From CAWAVN01 sp963825075 (lineage in GTDB: Bacteria; Planctomycetota; Planctomycetia; Planctomycetales; Planctomycetaceae): DNA of 64,000 bases. The number at the start of each line of letters is the position of its first letter. The first letter of the stretch is position 1. Below the pieces are notes generated by a model that saw only the letters and a list, made by a program, of their open reading frames with translations, was not told the origin of the DNA and made no database searches. The stretch covers positions 1 through 64,000 of the forward strand of contig CAWGRX010000008.1 in NCBI GenBank assembly GCA_963825075.1, in the 5' to 3' direction. Position numbers and translations under genes: made by a program. This document shows, piece after piece, positions 47,478-55,907 of the stretch.

Positions 47478-48221
47478 TCACCGGGCGGCGGTCAGTTCGC
47501 GGAATTTGTTTTCCATTTCTTCAGTGCTCCCCTGCATTTCCGCCACGGGGCCGTCGAAGACCATCCGGCCCTGGTTGACCAACAGCACGCGGCTGCACAC
47601 GGCTTTGACTTCGGTCAGAATATGCGTGGAGAGCAGGATCGTTTTGGTCTCGCCCAGGCTGCGGATCAGGTTGCGGACGTCGTGCACCTGGTTGGGATCG
47701 AGGCCGCTAGTCGGTTCATCCAGGATCAAGACTTCGGGATCGTGGAGGAGGGCATGGGCCATCCCCACCCGCTGGCGAAATCCGCGCGAGAGCTTGGAGA
47801 TGCTCTTGGACCACACCGAGGACAGGGCGCACTTCTCGGCCACGTAGTTCAGGCGATCCTTGAGGGCGGAAGCCGACATGCCGTGGGCGTGCCCCATGTA
47901 TTTGAGCAACGATTGGGGCGTCATTTCGTTATAGAGCGGGCCGTTTTCCGGGAGATAGCCGATCAGCCGGCTGGCTTCTTCGCGGTGCGTGGAGACCTCA
48001 AACCCGCCGATGACCGCCCGCCCTTCCGAGGGGGCCAAAAACCCGGTGAGCAGTTTCATCGTCGTCGATTTGCCGGCTCCGTTCGGCCCCAAAAAGGCGG
48101 CCACTTGCCCTTTCGGGACCGAGAACGAAATGTCCCGCACCGCCACGAACGGGCCGTAGAATTTGCTCAATCCCTCGGCCACGATCATGGGTTTATCGGC
48201 GGATTGCGTTTCGTTTGTCAT
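47478..48221 (-). CDS. ABC transporter ATP-binding protein (GldA-like)
   Basis: 247 residues. Walker A GPNGAGKST (45-53), Q-loop GYLPENGPLY, signature LSRGFRQRVG, Walker B VLILDEP, and the H-loop LLSTHIL. First gene of the ATPase-permease/Gldg-DUF4340 operon on the minus strand. Related GldA proteins energise export and gliding complexes; in planctomycetes the cargo is unknown. Confidence 0.93.
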   Translation of the reverse strand: MTNETQSADKPMIVAEGLSKFYGPFVAVRDISFSVPKGQVAAFLGPNGAGKSTTMKLLTGFLAPSEGRAVIGGFEVSTHREEASRLIGYLPENGPLYNEMTPQSLLKYMGHAHGMSASALKDRLNYVAEKCALSSVWSKSISKLSRGFRQRVGMAHALLHDPEVLILDEPTSGLDPNQVHDVRNLIRSLGETKTILLSTHILTEVKAVCSRVLLVNQGRMVFDGPVAEMQGSTEEMENKFRELTAAR

Positions 48222-48268
48222 TGGAACGGACGCTTTCTCAATGGTAATGGATTTCAGTGATGTTTCGT

Positions 48269-48325
48269 TAGCCGGAAGCGCAAGCGAGGGAGAAACGGCT
48301 TCCCTCGCTTGCGCTTTGGGCTAAT
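48269..48325. repeat. Long perfect palindrome in the divergent gap 48222-48672
   Basis: AAGCGCAAGCGAGGGA (48276-48291) pairs perfectly with TCCCTCGCTTGCGCTT (48301-48316); flanking TAGCC/GGGCTA extends the stem. The rest of the 450-bp gap holds no gene and should contain both divergent promoters. Confidence 0.75.
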
Positions 48326-48672
48326 GATCTCGCCGGGCGGGGAAAATGGGGAAATGAGGCAAGGTGTCGGGCGGATTCCCGTTCCCGGACTTGAGCATAC
48401 GTTCCCTCAACCCCTTTTTCCAGCGCCTGGCGGAAGGGTTCTCTGCCGGTATTTTTTACCTAATACGTTTTTGTTTACAGAGGGCGTTGGAAGATGTCCA
48501 GGGAATTGCCGGAAAAAGTTCCGAGTTCTCCCCATTGAATTGCTCCGCCGGGACGTTCCGTCAAACATTTATGAGCGACGCACACTCCCCGGAAGCGGGT
48601 CAACGTTTGCTCAAATGGGACCTTGCTGATAGGCTGATTTCGATTCCGTCGCGCACTCACCCAAGGAACCCA

Positions 48673-49491
48673 ATGATGGCCGATCTCATTTATTGCCTGA
48701 ACTCCAGCACGATCAAGCCCACGCCGATCCTTGACAAAATTCGCATCGCGGCCGAAACGGGCTATCGAGCCATCGAACTCTGGCACGATGACATCGATCT
48801 CTATCTGGGTGGCGGCGGGACGCTGGCGGACATCAAACAGGTGGTGGACGACTACGGGCTTGTGGTGCCGACGACGATTTTTCTCAAAGGCTGGTGGGAC
48901 AACACGGGCGAGGCCTACACGAAGGCGATGGATGAGATCAAACGCCGGCTGAACCAGGCCGCCGCGGTCGGTGCGCCGCACGCAATTGCCGGTCCCCCGC
49001 TGGAAGGAGCCGGGGATTTTGATTACGGAGCCGGGCAGTATTGGAAGCTGTTGGAAGTGGGCCGGGAGTTCGGCGTCAAGCCGGTGATGGAATACCTGGG
49101 CTTCGCGAAGGAAGTCAACACGATCGCCATTGCGATTGAGATCATGGAGAAATCCGGCGACCCCGATGCGACCACGGTAATCGACCCCTTCCATTGTTAC
49201 CGGGGCGGCGGAGGGATCGAAGACATCGCCCGGCTGAGGGCCGAGCAAATCGCGATCTCGCACTTCAACGACGCTCCCGCCGACCCGCCCGCCGAAACAC
49301 AGCATGATCCCGACCGCGTGATGCCCGGCGACGGCGTAATCGATCTCAAACGCTACGTCAGCCTCTTAAAGCAGACCGGCTACGACCGCTGCATTTCGTT
49401 GGAACTCTTCCGCGAAGACCTCTGGCAGCAAGATCCGCGCGAAGTCGCCAAACTCGGACTGGAAAAGATGCGTTCGGTCGTGGAAAGCTAA
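48673..49491 (+). CDS. Sugar phosphate isomerase/epimerase (xylose isomerase-like TIM barrel)
   Basis: 272 residues from the ATG at 48673 (AAGGA upstream); a longer upstream frame is not protein-like. Metal-site residues of the AP-endonuclease-2 fold are visible: Glu in VMEYLGF, Asp/His in VIDPFHCYRG, His in ISHFNDAP and Glu in ISLELFRED. Such enzymes interconvert keto and aldo sugars or inositols; the substrate is unknown. The next gene begins 6 bp after its stop. Confidence 0.85.
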   Translation: MMADLIYCLNSSTIKPTPILDKIRIAAETGYRAIELWHDDIDLYLGGGGTLADIKQVVDDYGLVVPTTIFLKGWWDNTGEAYTKAMDEIKRRLNQAAAVGAPHAIAGPPLEGAGDFDYGAGQYWKLLEVGREFGVKPVMEYLGFAKEVNTIAIAIEIMEKSGDPDATTVIDPFHCYRGGGGIEDIARLRAEQIAISHFNDAPADPPAETQHDPDRVMPGDGVIDLKRYVSLLKQTGYDRCISLELFREDLWQQDPREVAKLGLEKMRSVVES

Positions 49492-49497
49492 AAAAAC

Positions 49498-50502
49498 ATG
49501 TCCTCTTTCCTTCAATTGGCGTTGGCTTGTGTGCTGTTTGCCGTGGGACTCAGGCTATCGGCGTTTTTCAGCGGCAGCGAGACGGGCTTTTACCGGGCAA
49601 GTTTTTTGCGGATCAGCATCGACGCCCAGGCTGGCGATCCCGTCGCCCAGCGATTGCTGTGGTTCGCCAGAAATCCGAGCGCCTTCGTGGCCACGACCCT
49701 GGTGGGCAACAACGTCGCCAACTATTTGACGACGCTCGCGATCGGTTTTGCCACGCTGGCTCTGTTCGAGGAGCACGCCGAGTGGATGGAGATTATCGGC
49801 ACGCTCCTCGTGTCGCCTTTTGTGTTCATCGGCGGGGAACTATTGCCCAAGAATCTGTATTACCGCGCTCCGTTGTTGCTCCTTCGCCGGGACGCGGGCC
49901 GCCTCGTCGTGTTTTACTATTTGTTTCTCGTGGTCAGTTTTCCGCTGATTGCGATCAGCAAAGTTTTTGAGAAGTTGGGAAAGTCGCAGGATGAGCAAAC
50001 GGGATTGGTGCTGGGGCGGAGCCGGCTGGTTCAGGTCTTAAGCCAAGGCCATCGCGAAGGGATCCTGACCGATGTGCAGACGCGGATGATTCGTGGTGTG
50101 ATGAACGTGGCGGGCCAGCCGGTCCGCACGTCCACCACGCCATCCGATCGCGTGTTGGGCGTGGCGGAGCAGGCTTCGCCGACGGAGATTCTCGATTTTG
50201 CCCGGCGATACGGGATTTCCGTTGTGCCGATGCGAAAAGCCGACGATCCGCACGGCTGGTTCGGATATGTCCGCGTGCTGGATTTGGCGGTCTCCCGGCA
50301 GACGGTGGCTTCGCTCGTTTCCCTGATGCCCCGGATTCCCGCGAGCCGGGGCAAATTGGAGGCCCTCTTGCAGCTTCGCGAAACCGACATGGAAGCCGGC
50401 GTCGTCGTGGATGGGGAAAAGGTGGTCGGCGTCGTCACCGCCCACGGGCTGGTCGAGCAACTCTTCCGCCCGCCGGCACTGGCGAATCTCGATTACGAGT
50501 GA
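49498..50502 (+). CDS. CNNM/CorC-family transporter (DUF21 plus CBS-like)
   Basis: 334 residues. The DUF21 membrane domain is clear: FSGSETGFYRASFLRI, LVGNNVANYLTTLAIG and VFIGGELLPKNLYYRAP, with three or four helices. A CBS-like pair follows (ILDFARRYGISVVPMRK and DGEKVVGVVTAHGLVEQLF). Relatives export magnesium or cobalt. It starts 6 bp after the isomerase gene, so the two are co-transcribed. Confidence 0.88.
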   Translation: MSSFLQLALACVLFAVGLRLSAFFSGSETGFYRASFLRISIDAQAGDPVAQRLLWFARNPSAFVATTLVGNNVANYLTTLAIGFATLALFEEHAEWMEIIGTLLVSPFVFIGGELLPKNLYYRAPLLLLRRDAGRLVVFYYLFLVVSFPLIAISKVFEKLGKSQDEQTGLVLGRSRLVQVLSQGHREGILTDVQTRMIRGVMNVAGQPVRTSTTPSDRVLGVAEQASPTEILDFARRYGISVVPMRKADDPHGWFGYVRVLDLAVSRQTVASLVSLMPRIPASRGKLEALLQLRETDMEAGVVVDGEKVVGVVTAHGLVEQLFRPPALANLDYE

Positions 50503-50505
50503 CGC

Positions 50506-51129
50506 TCAACCAACCGAGAGCCATTTTTGGCTGGTGAAGATTTTGGCTCCGGCATTCTTGAGATCCGCGATGGCGCGCTGTTCGTCCTCGGCGTGGAGAT
50601 TGACGGCTCGGCAGCCGTCCGAAATCAGCACGGTTTCAAAGCCCAGATTCAGAGCATCTAAGGCGGTGAATTTGACGCAGTAATCGGTGGCCAATCCCAA
50701 AACCACTACGCGGGTGACGCCTTGACTTTGGAGGTAGTCCGCGAGGCCGGTTTTCTTCACGTGGCCGTTGTCGAAGAACCCGCTGTAGCTGTCCAGCTTG
50801 GGGTCCAGGCCTTTGCGGACGATGTGGTCGATGCGGGATCGATCCAAATCCGGATGGAGTTCCGCTCCGGGCGTGTGTTGGATGCAGTGATCGGGCCACA
50901 GGATTTGGTCGAGGTCGCCGACTTGGATGACCTCGCCGATTTCGTGGCCAGGGTGGTTACTCGCGAAGCTGCAATGGTCGGCCGGATGCCAGTCCGCGGT
51001 GGCGACGACGCGCTTAAACCGGGGCAACAAGGCGTTGGCCACCGGGACGACTTGGTCGCCTTGCGGGACGGCGAGCGGTCCGCCCGGCATAAAATCATTC
51101 TGCAAATCCACCAGCAGCAACGCATCCAT
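50506..51129 (-). CDS. pncA: Nicotinamidase (PncA-like)
   Basis: 207 residues. Catalytic triad Asp8 (LVDLQNDF), Lys106 (VRKGLD) and Cys151 (LATDYCVKFTA). Metal ligands include Asp46 and His48 (TADWHP). It hydrolyses nicotinamide to nicotinate for NAD salvage. Convergent with the CNNM gene; only 3 bp separate their stops. Confidence 0.94.
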   Translation of the reverse strand: MDALLLVDLQNDFMPGGPLAVPQGDQVVPVANALLPRFKRVVATADWHPADHCSFASNHPGHEIGEVIQVGDLDQILWPDHCIQHTPGAELHPDLDRSRIDHIVRKGLDPKLDSYSGFFDNGHVKKTGLADYLQSQGVTRVVVLGLATDYCVKFTALDALNLGFETVLISDGCRAVNLHAEDEQRAIADLKNAGAKIFTSQKWLSVG

Positions 51130-51199
51130 GAGGTCACCACGGAAAAACGGGTCGGCCGAACCGCCGGCGAATTGTCCGGTTCAAAACGAGAGCAGCGCC

Positions 51200-51472
51200 T
51201 CAGGCTTGGGTTTTTTGGGACTTGAGCAATTTCGAGAGCCGGGATTTCGTGCGGGCGGCGGCGTTGGGGTGGATCAGCCGTTTCGCGGCGGCCTGGTCCA
51301 GACGTTTGGCAGCCAACCGGAACGCGGCTTCGCCGGCCTCGGCATCTCCGCTCGCCGCGGTCTGGCGGCACTTTTTGATGACGGTCCGCAAAGCCGATCG
51401 CTGGGAGCGATTTCGCAGGCGGCGGGCTTGGTTTTGGCGAAGAGCCTTTTTGGCGCTGGTCGTATTGGGCAT
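51200..51472 (-). CDS. rpsT: 30S ribosomal protein S20
   Basis: 90 residues from the ATG at 51472 (MPNTTSAKKALRQNQARRLRNRSQRS). Highly basic; the helical pattern and the C-terminal KRLIHPNAAARTKSRLSKLL are diagnostic for S20. An 11-codon upstream extension is possible but unlike the family. Confidence 0.94.
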   Translation of the reverse strand: MPNTTSAKKALRQNQARRLRNRSQRSALRTVIKKCRQTAASGDAEAGEAAFRLAAKRLDQAAAKRLIHPNAAARTKSRLSKLLKSQKTQA

Positions 51473-51662
51473 GAGCGTGGCAAAAGTGAAATGGTGTAAA
51501 GACAACCGAAATGTGAAAGGCCCTCCCTTCCACGTTTTAAAACTCGAAACCGCAGTTTAGCGTTCGCCTGTCCCTTTTGCCAGCGTCCCCGCCTATTCTG
51601 AAAGAAGTCCCGGGAAGGAGCGTATTTTAGCGTAGAATGGGAGAAGGACGCTGACATCGGGA

Positions 51663-52367
51663 ATGCACAAAATGGTCAAAAAACGCGGAACCTTTATGAA
51701 TTTCCCTTCGGTCCGGATGATTCTGGGGTCGCGGTCGTCTCGGCGGTTGGCCCTGTTGGAGCAGATTGTTCCGGCCGAGCGGATCGCCGTATGCCCGCCG
51801 AGGTCCGCCGAGGAAGTGGGATTTGAAGGGCTTGGGGCCTGGGCGGAGATCGAAGCCAGGCTCTTGCAAATTGCTCGGGAAAAGTGTGCGGACGTGCTGC
51901 AACAAGTTGCCGAGCCGTCGGCGAAAACGCCGCCGGAAAGAACGTTGGTGCTGACGGCCGATACGGTGATTGTCGCGGGCGAATGGGATCGTCCGGTTGT
52001 ATTGGGGCAGCCGCCGGAACACAATTGGCGGGACACCGCGCGGATGTGGTTCGAGGATTACCTTTTGGGAAAAACGCACCGGGCCGCCTCGGCGGTCTGC
52101 CTGGCAAATCTGGCGGGACGACAATCCGAGCGGGTCGCGGTTTCCGAGGTCACGTTTTCCGCCGATGCGGACGGGTTGTTGGAATGGTATCTCGACACGG
52201 GCGAACCGCGCGGCAAGGCGGGCGGATATGGCCTTCAAGGGGCCGGCAGCGTGTTTGTTTCAAAAGTCAAAGGCAGCTTGAGCAACGTGATCGGCCTGCC
52301 TCTGCGGGATGTGCTGGAAATGCTGGAAGAACTCGGCGTGCCGAGCTCACAATCGTTGGAAACATAA
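51663..52367 (+). CDS. maf: Maf-family nucleotide pyrophosphatase
   Basis: 234 residues from 51663; a start at 51696 (MNFPSVRMILGSRSSRR) would fit the family better. ILGSRSSRRLALLEQ is the Maf nucleotide loop, TADTVIV the catalytic Asp motif, and YLDTGEPRGKAGGYGLQGAGSVFV the C-terminal signature. Maf enzymes hydrolyse non-canonical or pyrimidine NTPs and affect septation. Confidence 0.92.
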   Translation: MHKMVKKRGTFMNFPSVRMILGSRSSRRLALLEQIVPAERIAVCPPRSAEEVGFEGLGAWAEIEARLLQIAREKCADVLQQVAEPSAKTPPERTLVLTADTVIVAGEWDRPVVLGQPPEHNWRDTARMWFEDYLLGKTHRAASAVCLANLAGRQSERVAVSEVTFSADADGLLEWYLDTGEPRGKAGGYGLQGAGSVFVSKVKGSLSNVIGLPLRDVLEMLEELGVPSSQSLET

Positions 52368-52740
52368 AAGTGCGTCGCGGCATGGTTCCGCGAGCCATCT
52401 TCGCAATAGACGGCATCCTGAGCCAGAACCAATCCACCGCGATTTAGCCGTTTGTTTTAAGGTTTCGCTGTCGCGTTTTAATTTGCAACTATGGCTCTTA
52501 CCCGGTTCCGGGTTGACATCAATATGTCACCGCTTTTCGCCCGAAGGGGCAGCAATATAAAAGCCCAGGACAACGCCTTGGGAAAGAAGTCTCCTCTGAG
52601 GCACCCACAATCCTCCGCGGCTCGGCGTTCTGCCTGGAACCGGCGGGGCGGAAAAACTACCATCAACAAATGGGGGAACACCAACCATCTGATGGAATGT
52701 TCCCGTTTTATTTGCACCACTTTGCCCCTGATGATCTGCC
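52368..52740. other. Gene-free interval before the phosphofructokinase gene
   Basis: 373 bp with AT-rich patches near 52450-52560 (for example TTTTAATTTGCAACTATGG) that probably hold the promoter of the next gene. No supportable gene or RNA seen. Confidence 0.4.
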
Positions 52741-54057
52741 ATGCCTTCCGATCCGATTGAACAATCTCCCATCGGCGCGCCGCCTTCCGTCGCCCACAGT
52801 TTCCGCCGGGCCGCCATCTTGTTTTCCGGCGGGCCGGCTCCCGCGGCCAATGCCGTAATTTCCACCGCGGCGGCATCTTTCAGGCGGAACAACATCGAAG
52901 TCTTGGGCGTGCGCTACGGATATTCCCGTCTGATGAAATTCGCCCCCGGCCATCCCATGCAGGAAGGCCGCGATTACGTGATTCTCGACCAAGACCGCCT
53001 GCAGCGCACCCGCAACACGGCGGGAATTATGATCGGCACCGCCCGCGCGAATCCGGGGAAATTCGTCAGCTCACCCGAAGATTTGAACAACCCCAAAGCC
53101 GTCGCCCCCTTGAGCACGGTTTACGAAGCGCTCAAGTCCCTGGATGTCGATCTGCTCGTGTCCATCGGCGGGGACGATACACTCAAGACCGCCAACAAAT
53201 TCAAGCTCTTTCAAGAGAAGCTGCCCGAAGGCAGCCACCCGATCCCGATCGTTCATGTGCCCAAGACCATCGACAACGATTACATGGGCATCGACTTTAC
53301 GTTCGGCTATTTCACCGCGGTCGAGCAGCTCGCCGGCGAGATGCGGAACCTCCTCGCCGATTCCGAGTCCGACCGCAGCTATTTCGTCGTGGAGACGATG
53401 GGCCGAAGCGCCGGCTGGCTGGCGTACGGGGCGGCGATCGCCAGCGAAGCCAGCCTCGTCATCAGCGTCGAGGACATCCGCGGCAAATACGCCCAGCAGG
53501 AAACCAACGACCAAGGCGAAACCCGCACGATCATGAAAGTCGAGGAAGTCGTGGGGCGGATCGTCCGCACGATGCGAGCCCGCGAAGAGCGGGAAGGCAA
53601 GGAATACGGCGTGATCGTCCTCGCGGAAGGCCTCGCCGAACTCCTGTCCGACGACATGCTGGAAGGCATTCCCCGTGACGACCACGGGCACATTTCCGTC
53701 TCGCATGTCGATCTGGGCAAAATGTTCGCCAGGCTCGTGCAGAAGGAATACCAGCGGCAGACGGGCGTCAAACGCCGGGTGAAAGGAATCCAGTTGGGCT
53801 ACGAATCCCGCTGCGCCCGCCCGCAGGCCTTCGATGTGATGCTCGGCAGCCAACTCGGCGTCGGAGCGTTTCGGGCGTTGGTCGAAGAGCGGCTCAATGG
53901 CGTGATGGTCTCGGTCTCCGGCCAGCTCGATCTGCACTACGTGCCGTTCGAAAAACTCGTCAACCCGGAAAACCTCGTGACGGTGGTGCGGTACATCAAG
54001 ATCGAATCCGACTTCCACAAACTCGCCCGCTTCCTGGAAACCAACGTCAACGATTGA
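52741..54057 (+). CDS. 6-phosphofructokinase, probably pyrophosphate-dependent
   Basis: 438 residues. Family motifs are FSGGPAPAANAVI, SIGGDDTLKTANKF, PKTIDNDYMGIDFTFGY, METMGRSAGWLAY-type and LGYESRCARPQAFD. The second Asp of GGDD and the Lys of PKTIDND are the residues known to favour pyrophosphate over ATP. It phosphorylates fructose 6-phosphate in glycolysis, and the PPi form is reversible. Donor preference is inferred from these two positions. Confidence 0.92.
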   Translation: MPSDPIEQSPIGAPPSVAHSFRRAAILFSGGPAPAANAVISTAAASFRRNNIEVLGVRYGYSRLMKFAPGHPMQEGRDYVILDQDRLQRTRNTAGIMIGTARANPGKFVSSPEDLNNPKAVAPLSTVYEALKSLDVDLLVSIGGDDTLKTANKFKLFQEKLPEGSHPIPIVHVPKTIDNDYMGIDFTFGYFTAVEQLAGEMRNLLADSESDRSYFVVETMGRSAGWLAYGAAIASEASLVISVEDIRGKYAQQETNDQGETRTIMKVEEVVGRIVRTMRAREEREGKEYGVIVLAEGLAELLSDDMLEGIPRDDHGHISVSHVDLGKMFARLVQKEYQRQTGVKRRVKGIQLGYESRCARPQAFDVMLGSQLGVGAFRALVEERLNGVMVSVSGQLDLHYVPFEKLVNPENLVTVVRYIKIESDFHKLARFLETNVND

Positions 54058-54119
54058 CCGTGATTCCGTTTTGGCTTGAGATCGAGTTTGGATCATCGAA
54101 TTTTCAAATGGGAATCAGA

Positions 54120-55610
54120 ATGCATCGTTTTTTCTTGCTAGTCGTGGTTTCGGTCTGCCTCGTTTCCAACGGTCTCCGCGCTGCGGAGAAAACCCCGACG
54201 GAAGAGGACTATTACAAGTGGATCAACATTCCGATTCCCAAAGGCATCGTCTGGAAGCCGGGGGGATTGAGGAACTGCCCGGCAACAAAATCGCCGTCTC
54301 CACCCGGCGGGGGGATATTTACATCATCGAAGGGGCTTTCGCCGATCCGCCGCAGAACGTCAAGTTCACGAAATTCGCCGGGGGCCTGCATGAAGTGCTC
54401 GGGCCTTTCGCTGGAAAAAGATGGCTGGCTGTATGCCACCCAGCGGTGTGAATTGTCCCGCCTCAAGGACACCAACGGCGATGACAAGGCCGACATCGTG
54501 GAGACCGTCAGCGACGCCTGGGAGATCAACGGGGACTATCACGAATACGCCTTCGGCTCGCCCTTCGACAAAAACGGCCATGCCTGGGTTGTGCTGTGTC
54601 TCACGGGATCATTCAACAGCAACAGTAAGTACCGCGGCTGGTGTTTAAGGATCGACAAAGACGGCCACGCCATCCCCACATGCAGCGGGATTCGCTCGCC
54701 CGGCGGCATCGGCATGAACGCTGAGGGCGATATGTTCTTCACCGACAACCAAGGCCCCTGGAACGGCACGTGCAGTTTGAAATGGCTGCGGCCCGGATCG
54801 TTTCAAGGCCATCCCGCCGGCAACCGCTGGTACGAACTGCCCGAAGTCAAAAAAGCGATGGGCGAAAAACCGCAAGAACCCGAAAGCGGCAGCCGGATTA
54901 TGACCGAAGCCAAAAAAATCCCCGAATACGAACCGCCCGCTGTGTTGTTCCCCTACGACAAAATGGGCAAGTCCGCCGCCGGGATTGCCTGCGACCTCAC
55001 CGGCGGGAAATTCGGCCCCTTCGCCGGGCAGATGATGGTCACCGACCAGAGCTTCAGCACGGTGATGCGCTGCTATCTCGAAAAAATCCAAGGCCATTAT
55101 CAAGGGGCCTGCTTCATGCTCCGCGAAGGCGGCGGCTCGGGAAATCTCGTTCTCGAGTTTGCCCACGACGGTTCGCTGCTCGTCGGCGGCACCAATCGCG
55201 GTTGGGGATCGCGCGGTCATAAGCCGTTTGCTTTGGAACGCTTGGTGTGGACTGGCAAGACGCCTTTTGAAGTCCGTGAAATGCGCGCCAAGCCCGACGG
55301 CTTTGAACTCACTTTCACGGAACCCGTCGATCCCGCCACCGCGAAGGATCCCGCGTCTTATAAGCTGGAAACCTACTGCTATATCTACCAAGCCAGCTAC
55401 GGCAGCCCGGAAGTCGATCACACCACGCCCAAGATCAAAGACATCAAACTGGGCGAAGACGGCAAATCCGCCCGGCTCATCATCGAAGGCCTTCAAGAAG
55501 GCCACGTCCACGAACTCCACATGCCCGGCCTCCGCTCCCAAACCGGCCTGCCGCTGCTGCACAAGGTGGGCTATTACACGCTGAACTATATCCCGAAAGC
55601 CGAGAAGTAA
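54120..55610 (+). CDS. Secreted NHL/PQQ-dehydrogenase-like beta-propeller protein
   Basis: 496 residues. A Sec signal (MHRFFLLVVVSVCLVSNGLRAAE) is followed by beta-propeller motifs (LKDTNGDDKADIVETV, GSPFDKNGHAW, RSPGGIGMNAEGDMFFTDNQGPWNG). This is the planctomycete secreted 'sugar dehydrogenase-like' type. Codons between about 54268 and 54400 read poorly; the +1 frame there gives family-like GNKIAVSTRRGDIYIIEGAF and GGLHEVLG. Two compensating indels are therefore likely. Confidence 0.75.
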   Translation: MHRFFLLVVVSVCLVSNGLRAAEKTPTEEDYYKWINIPIPKGIVWKPGGLRNCPATKSPSPPGGGIFTSSKGLSPIRRRTSSSRNSPGACMKCSGLSLEKDGWLYATQRCELSRLKDTNGDDKADIVETVSDAWEINGDYHEYAFGSPFDKNGHAWVVLCLTGSFNSNSKYRGWCLRIDKDGHAIPTCSGIRSPGGIGMNAEGDMFFTDNQGPWNGTCSLKWLRPGSFQGHPAGNRWYELPEVKKAMGEKPQEPESGSRIMTEAKKIPEYEPPAVLFPYDKMGKSAAGIACDLTGGKFGPFAGQMMVTDQSFSTVMRCYLEKIQGHYQGACFMLREGGGSGNLVLEFAHDGSLLVGGTNRGWGSRGHKPFALERLVWTGKTPFEVREMRAKPDGFELTFTEPVDPATAKDPASYKLETYCYIYQASYGSPEVDHTTPKIKDIKLGEDGKSARLIIEGLQEGHVHELHMPGLRSQTGLPLLHKVGYYTLNYIPKAEK

Positions 55611-55619
55611 TCTTAGATT

Positions 55620-55830
55620 GGCTGGTCAAGCGAGGAACGAATTTTACGCCGAAGGCGTTATATAACAAAGCCCAGAGTCAGCGGCGCAGCCGCGCCACTC
55701 TAGGTATCGGCTAAAAAAATCCCTATACGCCGAAGGCGTTATACAAAGCTGTTGTATAACACCTTCGGCGTAAAAATGAATTGGAGAATTGGAGACCACG
55801 ACCCAGAGTGCGCTTCGCGACTCTGGGCTT
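55620..55830. repeat. Cluster of REP-like palindromes
   Basis: ACGCCGAAGGCGTTATA occurs at about 55644 and 55729. The second is paired with an inverted copy (TTGTATAACACCTTCGGCGT) 5 bp on, making a stem of about 20 bp. Further palindromes follow (GGCGCAGCCGCGCC; CCAGAGTGCGCTTCGCGACTCTGG near 55803). I recall such elements scattered in planctomycete genomes. The surrounding 300-bp gap has no gene. Confidence 0.8.
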
Positions 55831-55907
55831 TGAAATTTAACCGCTACGCGGTATTTCTTATTGAGATGCGTGGAATGCCGCTGCCTATTCTGCCTATTCA
55901 ATACCTG

